Shown: positions 60,365-64,000 of the stretch, in pieces
Numbering within the stretch: position 1 is the stretch's first letter
Layout: each line of letters begins with the position of its first letter
Origin: Pinibacter sp031553495
Lineage (GTDB): Bacteria > Bacteroidota > Bacteroidia > Chitinophagales > Chitinophagaceae
DNA length: 64,000 nucleotides
Direction of reading: 5' to 3'
NCBI GenBank assembly: GCA_031553495.1
Contig: JAVBLN010000002.1
Span: 33,103 to 97,102 of the forward strand
The notes under the pieces: model-generated
Database searches by the model: none
Told to the model about the DNA's origin: nothing
What the model saw: the letters and a program-made list of their open reading frames with translations, nothing else
Translations under genes and position numbers: made by a program

Positions 60365-63300
60365 ATGAATTCCAGTACCTTTTATCAATCAGCATTTGAA
60401 AACAAAACATTCAATTTATGTTATTTGTTTCCATATTTAAGATTAGCTTTGATACTCCCAGTTTTTCTTTTGCAGGGACAAAAAGCATTTTTGCAAACTC
60501 CGGGCGGTATTGCCGGCTCCGTAGTTTGGTATAAGGCCAATGCGGGCGTAACGCAATCCGGCGGTAAGGTTTCTACCTGGGCTGACCAAAGTGGTCGCAG
60601 TAATAACGCAACCCAAACTACCACAGCAAATCGACCGGTTTATACTTCCAATGCCTTCAACTTTAATTCTGCTCTAACTTTCAATGAAGCAGATGCGACA
60701 TCAATGAAAGCAGGTGTTAACAGTTTTCCCACCGGAACCAATTCGAGGTCTATATTCTTTGTCGCATCCTATGGGCATAGTACCCAGGAAAACGATAGCT
60801 GGATATGGGGATATGGACCCTCAACCGATGCCGGTGCCGGATGTGGGGTTTTTTCAATAGGAAAACCTAACGGGAAGACATCTCTTTATGTCGCTGCAAC
60901 CTCAAGTGGTTGTAATACACAGAGCGCAGATGCTTTTTGGGATGTAACCTCACCAAAATTGGGAGCCATAACATTTTCTGGTGGAACTGCAAACTTTTAT
61001 GACGCGGGCTTAAAAACCCACACCGCTACACCAAACTGGAACACCAGTACGAACCTGGCACAAAGCCAGCTAGGTGTGTGGGGAACAACTGACAGATCAA
61101 CAAATTTATGGAATGGTAATATCGCAGAACTCATCATGTTCTCTTCTCTTGTTGATGGAACAGCGGCCGCAAAAGTTGAAAGTTATCTCGCTATTAAATA
61201 TGGCATACATAAAACAGGAAATTATTTGAATAGTGAAGGCGCTGTTATTTGGAATTCTTCTGCAAATACACTTTACCACAATGATGTTTTTGGGATCATG
61301 AGAGATAATTCATCAGGCCTTCACCAATACCAAAGCAACAGTATGAATACCGGCAGTGGTGATGGTACCGGCCTGGCCGGTAAAGGCAATATCCTTTTAC
61401 GTGTAGGATCTAGCGATCTGGGGGATAAGGATTTCCTTTTAATAGGGCATTCTGCAAATGGTTTTACTTTCGACAGCCCTAACGTACCGGCTCCATATTC
61501 CGGCACTCCCGCCAAAAGGACCGGCCGTGTTTGGGCAATAAACAAAAGCGCAACATTTCCTGCTACAACCATAAACCTTGATTTAAACCTTACAGGTCTC
61601 GCGTATGGTGCCACTCAGAGCAATTTGAAACTGCTAATTGACACTGATGGTGACGGTAATTTTTCAAATGCAAGTGTTGTAACTCCAGGCACAGTTAACG
61701 CCCAAACAAATGTTGCTTCATTTAGCATTTCTTCAACATCTTTACCATCAGGAGCAAAGTTTGCTTTTCTAATTACAGATCCGGTAGGTTATGTTTACCT
61801 GCATTTAAAGGCTTTGAGTGAGGATTATTGTCCTGATGTTTCATTTGCATTAAATGGAACCACATCCATGAATTTTAAGTTAAATGATAAACCGGCCTCA
61901 GATGTAAATATTTTTGATGTTGGCGCGAGCCATGGAAGCGGCGATGGCCAGCTTTGGGCGGTTGGAGGACCTTCTACATCACATGTACTGAAAGCTCACG
62001 ATGTTCCGGGATTTATTTATATGAGAGATAAAAGCAGCAACCAATGGAAATATGTTTCCGGACCGTCCGATGTATATTCCATAGATGGTATTGGAGCAAA
62101 CACCGCTGTATATTGTAACAGCGTTGGAAATGTATATTTACTAAATAACCCTAGCTCTACACTTATTTGGAATCCTTCAAATCACGGAAACACTAAAATC
62201 GTTGATGTAGCCTCAGGCGGGCCTGGAGGTATTATAGTAGGTGTAGGCAATAACCATAAACTATATAAATATACCGGCAATGGAGCCAATGATTCATGGG
62301 CTTCATTTAATTGTTTCGAAAGCACGGCGGATGCCTGGAGAGTAGACGTTTTGCCTGCCACCCAAACCATTGCTGTTCTCAGATACACAGGAGATGCCTG
62401 TCTATTAACAAGCAATGACCCGGCTACCGCGACCATTACAAATGTTCCCCGCCCAAATTCGTGGATATTATCCGATCAAGCTGATTTCCAAACAGTAAGA
62501 GACATTGCATATGGCGATAATGGAAAGTTGTTTGTTTCATATGCCTATTACAATGGCAACACCTCTATGCTTGTATGTGAATATGATGGAACATCATGGC
62601 AGACCCACCCATCCGGAGAATATATTGGAGCTATAACAGGCGGCCCGGGGGGACAGGTTTGGGGAAGCTATTTACGTAATTATAATGAATCAGAACCTAT
62701 CCCCATCTGGACAAAGCCTCCTACTTCAGATGGTGAATGGTTGGATGATGAACGTGTTCGCACAGGCTTAATAGGTAATTCCATTTTGATACCGGTAGTT
62801 GCCGGCACCTATACGCTATCCGAAAATACAACTATTAGTGGATGGAACACTACTAACATCAGAATATTTGATCCTTCTAATAATTCTACGGCTGATGTGA
62901 AAAACAATAGCATGACACTTAATGTGGGTAGCGGAGAAATAGTGAATGTGGAATACGCTAAATCATTTATTATAGAAACACCTATACCAAAAGTATGTAA
63001 TGAGCAATATGTACAAGACTTTGGAAGAGGTGTTGCAGGTGTGAAAAAGGGCCCTGCATTAAAAGGCTTTACTCCTTATCACTTTGGCACGTCAGCTAAA
63101 GATGGCTATTATGAAGTGACTCAAAATGAATGGGGAAATAATAACCATACCCCCAACGACCCCTATGGATATTTTGTTATTTTCAACGCTGGATATGCAA
63201 AAGATGAATTTTACAGGCAGGTAATGACGGATCTGTTACCCGGCAGATATTACAAACTGTCTTTTTGGGCCGTTAATGTAAGCTATAAAGCGTTACGCAA

Positions 63301-64000
63301 ACCAAACATGACTATGGGTGTTGCTAATAATGAAACCGGAGAAATCATTAGCACAGTTAATACTGGAGAAATTTTTGGTGGCGAATGGCAGCAGTTTAGC
63401 TTTATATTCCAAGCAAATAACCCTAAGATGCAGATATTTATAAAAAATGACGGTTTAAGTGGCCCGGGAAATGATTTTGGATTAGATGATATTACCATTG
63501 AAATAATACCCACCCCACTTAGCAAGATTACTGTACCGGAAATGTGTAGTGATGCACCTCTAGGAACAACTTTCGAGTTTACCAATTTAGTTAAAGGAGG
63601 TACCTGGTCTTCAAGCGACCCTGCCAATTTGCCAATAAACGGTACAACAGGTATGGCTACACCGAAATTTAATGCAACAGGAAGCGCAAGGATCACCTAT
63701 ACTCACTCCGATGAAGCATCTTGTATTTCAAGCGTTGATACATTAGTTTCATTTGCTCCATGTAATGTATTACCGCTTACACTGCTTTCTTTTGAAGTAA
63801 CTAAAACAAACTCGGCAAATAGGCTTCAATGGACTACTACCCAGGAAGTAAACACAAGCAGTTTTGAAATTGAACGCAGCGCCGACGGTAAAAACTTTGT
63901 GACTCTTGGAAGTGTGGATGCTTCCAATGTTGCCGGTAATCACTCATATGCGTTTAAAGATAATTCACCTTTGATTGGCAAGAATTTTTATCGCTTAAAA
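60365..64000 (+). CDS. Large secreted multi-domain surface protein, 3' end beyond the window
   Basis: An uninterrupted frame of 1212 codons from the ATG at 60365 (in-frame TAA at 60335) to the last base. Hydrophobic export region LRLALILPVFLLQG (residues 30-43). An N-terminal LamG-like lectin domain follows (about 55-280: GSVVWYKANAGVTQSGGKV, WADQSGRSNNATQ, VESYLAIKYGI), then a DUF8202-like segment (HNDVFGIMRDNSSGLHQYQS), a tectonin-like propeller (about 515-790: GDGQLWAVGG, IYMRDKSSNQWKYVSGPSD, VYCNSVGNVYLLNN), a CBM-like sandwich (about 890-1050: RYYKLSFWAVNV, FGLDDITIEI) and an FN3-like region before the edge (LQWTTTQEVNTSSFEIERS), as found ahead of type IX secretion tails. Probably a glycan-binding adhesin; no catalytic residues were recognised. 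Confidence 0.85.
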   Translation, partial: MNSSTFYQSAFENKTFNLCYLFPYLRLALILPVFLLQGQKAFLQTPGGIAGSVVWYKANAGVTQSGGKVSTWADQSGRSNNATQTTTANRPVYTSNAFNFNSALTFNEADATSMKAGVNSFPTGTNSRSIFFVASYGHSTQENDSWIWGYGPSTDAGAGCGVFSIGKPNGKTSLYVAATSSGCNTQSADAFWDVTSPKLGAITFSGGTANFYDAGLKTHTATPNWNTSTNLAQSQLGVWGTTDRSTNLWNGNIAELIMFSSLVDGTAAAKVESYLAIKYGIHKTGNYLNSEGAVIWNSSANTLYHNDVFGIMRDNSSGLHQYQSNSMNTGSGDGTGLAGKGNILLRVGSSDLGDKDFLLIGHSANGFTFDSPNVPAPYSGTPAKRTGRVWAINKSATFPATTINLDLNLTGLAYGATQSNLKLLIDTDGDGNFSNASVVTPGTVNAQTNVASFSISSTSLPSGAKFAFLITDPVGYVYLHLKALSEDYCPDVSFALNGTTSMNFKLNDKPASDVNIFDVGASHGSGDGQLWAVGGPSTSHVLKAHDVPGFIYMRDKSSNQWKYVSGPSDVYSIDGIGANTAVYCNSVGNVYLLNNPSSTLIWNPSNHGNTKIVDVASGGPGGIIVGVGNNHKLYKYTGNGANDSWASFNCFESTADAWRVDVLPATQTIAVLRYTGDACLLTSNDPATATITNVPRPNSWILSDQADFQTVRDIAYGDNGKLFVSYAYYNGNTSMLVCEYDGTSWQTHPSGEYIGAITGGPGGQVWGSYLRNYNESEPIPIWTKPPTSDGEWLDDERVRTGLIGNSILIPVVAGTYTLSENTTISGWNTTNIRIFDPSNNSTADVKNNSMTLNVGSGEIVNVEYAKSFIIETPIPKVCNEQYVQDFGRGVAGVKKGPALKGFTPYHFGTSAKDGYYEVTQNEWGNNNHTPNDPYGYFVIFNAGYAKDEFYRQVMTDLLPGRYYKLSFWAVNVSYKALRKPNMTMGVANNETGEIISTVNTGEIFGGEWQQFSFIFQANNPKMQIFIKNDGLSGPGNDFGLDDITIEIIPTPLSKITVPEMCSDAPLGTTFEFTNLVKGGTWSSSDPANLPINGTTGMATPKFNATGSARITYTHSDEASCISSVDTLVSFAPCNVLPLTLLSFEVTKTNSANRLQWTTTQEVNTSSFEIERSADGKNFVTLGSVDASNVAGNHSYAFKDNSPLIGKNFYRLK

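Noticed and set aside
61321..63696. Antisense frames on the - strand inside the large surface protein
   Set aside because: The + frame is open for the whole stretch with clear domain-like sequence; the antisense frames have no family features and occur because of its Gly/Thr/Asn-rich codons.

Overview
The window looks like a chromosomal piece of a Bacteroidota bacterium, probably a Chitinophagaceae-like soil or freshwater relative (family level is inference). The case rests on a SusC/SusD pair driven by an ECF sigma factor and a FecR with a C-terminal DUF4974-like region, a bacillithiol enzyme (BshC), the Bacteroidota-type alternative GlmU, a primary sigma factor without region 1.1, promoter -7 boxes of the form TAnnTTTG, many signal peptides and lipoboxes, and a large secreted surface protein of type IX secretion style. 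There is no transposase, integrase, phage gene or CRISPR array. The gene content is mostly housekeeping and envelope genes on both strands.

Layout. 1-4.5 kb: dps, bshC, tsaD and a tRNA1(Val) methyltransferase, all on +. 5-9 kb: an M13 lipoprotein peptidase and a secreted GH43 enzyme. 9.3-12.7 kb (-): a polysaccharide flippase, tpiA and the alternative glmU. 13-17 kb: two tandem small paralogs (one with a long acidic tail), then envelope proteins (two beta-barrels, a DUF4136-like lipoprotein, a PepSY-like protein). 17.5-20.4 kb: an ABC-F ATPase and a secreted isoaspartyl peptidase. 21-29.3 kb (-): a saccharopine/alanine dehydrogenase-like enzyme, folB, trxB, the primary sigma factor, a DUF2851 protein, maf, a UbiA prenyltransferase and a KdsC-like phosphatase. 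29.5-39 kb: a 2H phosphoesterase, a beta-propeller protein, a DUF6702-HupE-M1 peptidase cluster, and a small His/Cys protein next to a TonB receptor. 39.6-48.6 kb (-): ECF sigma, FecR, SusC, SusD, PKD lipoprotein and, further downstream, a NagX-like membrane acyltransferase. These form one glycan-uptake locus. 49-59 kb (-): tRNA-Lys, a 2-oxoacid dehydrogenase E2, cinA, a shortened DUF6067-like protein, clpB, doxX and an AraC regulator. 60.4 kb to the end: the first 1212 codons of a very large secreted surface protein that runs off the window.

The most unusual content is between the genes. I count 28 full copies of a ~71-bp intergenic repeat (here called R71), about one per 2.3 kb and never inside a gene. 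R71 is modular: a T-tract/ACCGGCGG end, a left arm, a ~20-nt core and a right arm that is a direct repeat of the left arm. Three core types and several arm types are shuffled between copies. A 7-nt palindrome in the core changes in a compensatory way (GTGTCAC, GCGTCGC, GCGACGC). Five pairs face each other like terminal inverted repeats around 76-322 bp of filler. Other families share the same gaps: a 101-bp palindrome (P101, four copies plus a half copy), a 128-bp palindrome in tandem duplicate (P128), a TTCGTGG palindrome (two copies), and many degenerate tracts with 7- or 8-nt periodicity, several of which supply the stop codon of the neighbouring gene. All positions and translations were read by eye. 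Family names come from recognised motifs, not from database searches.
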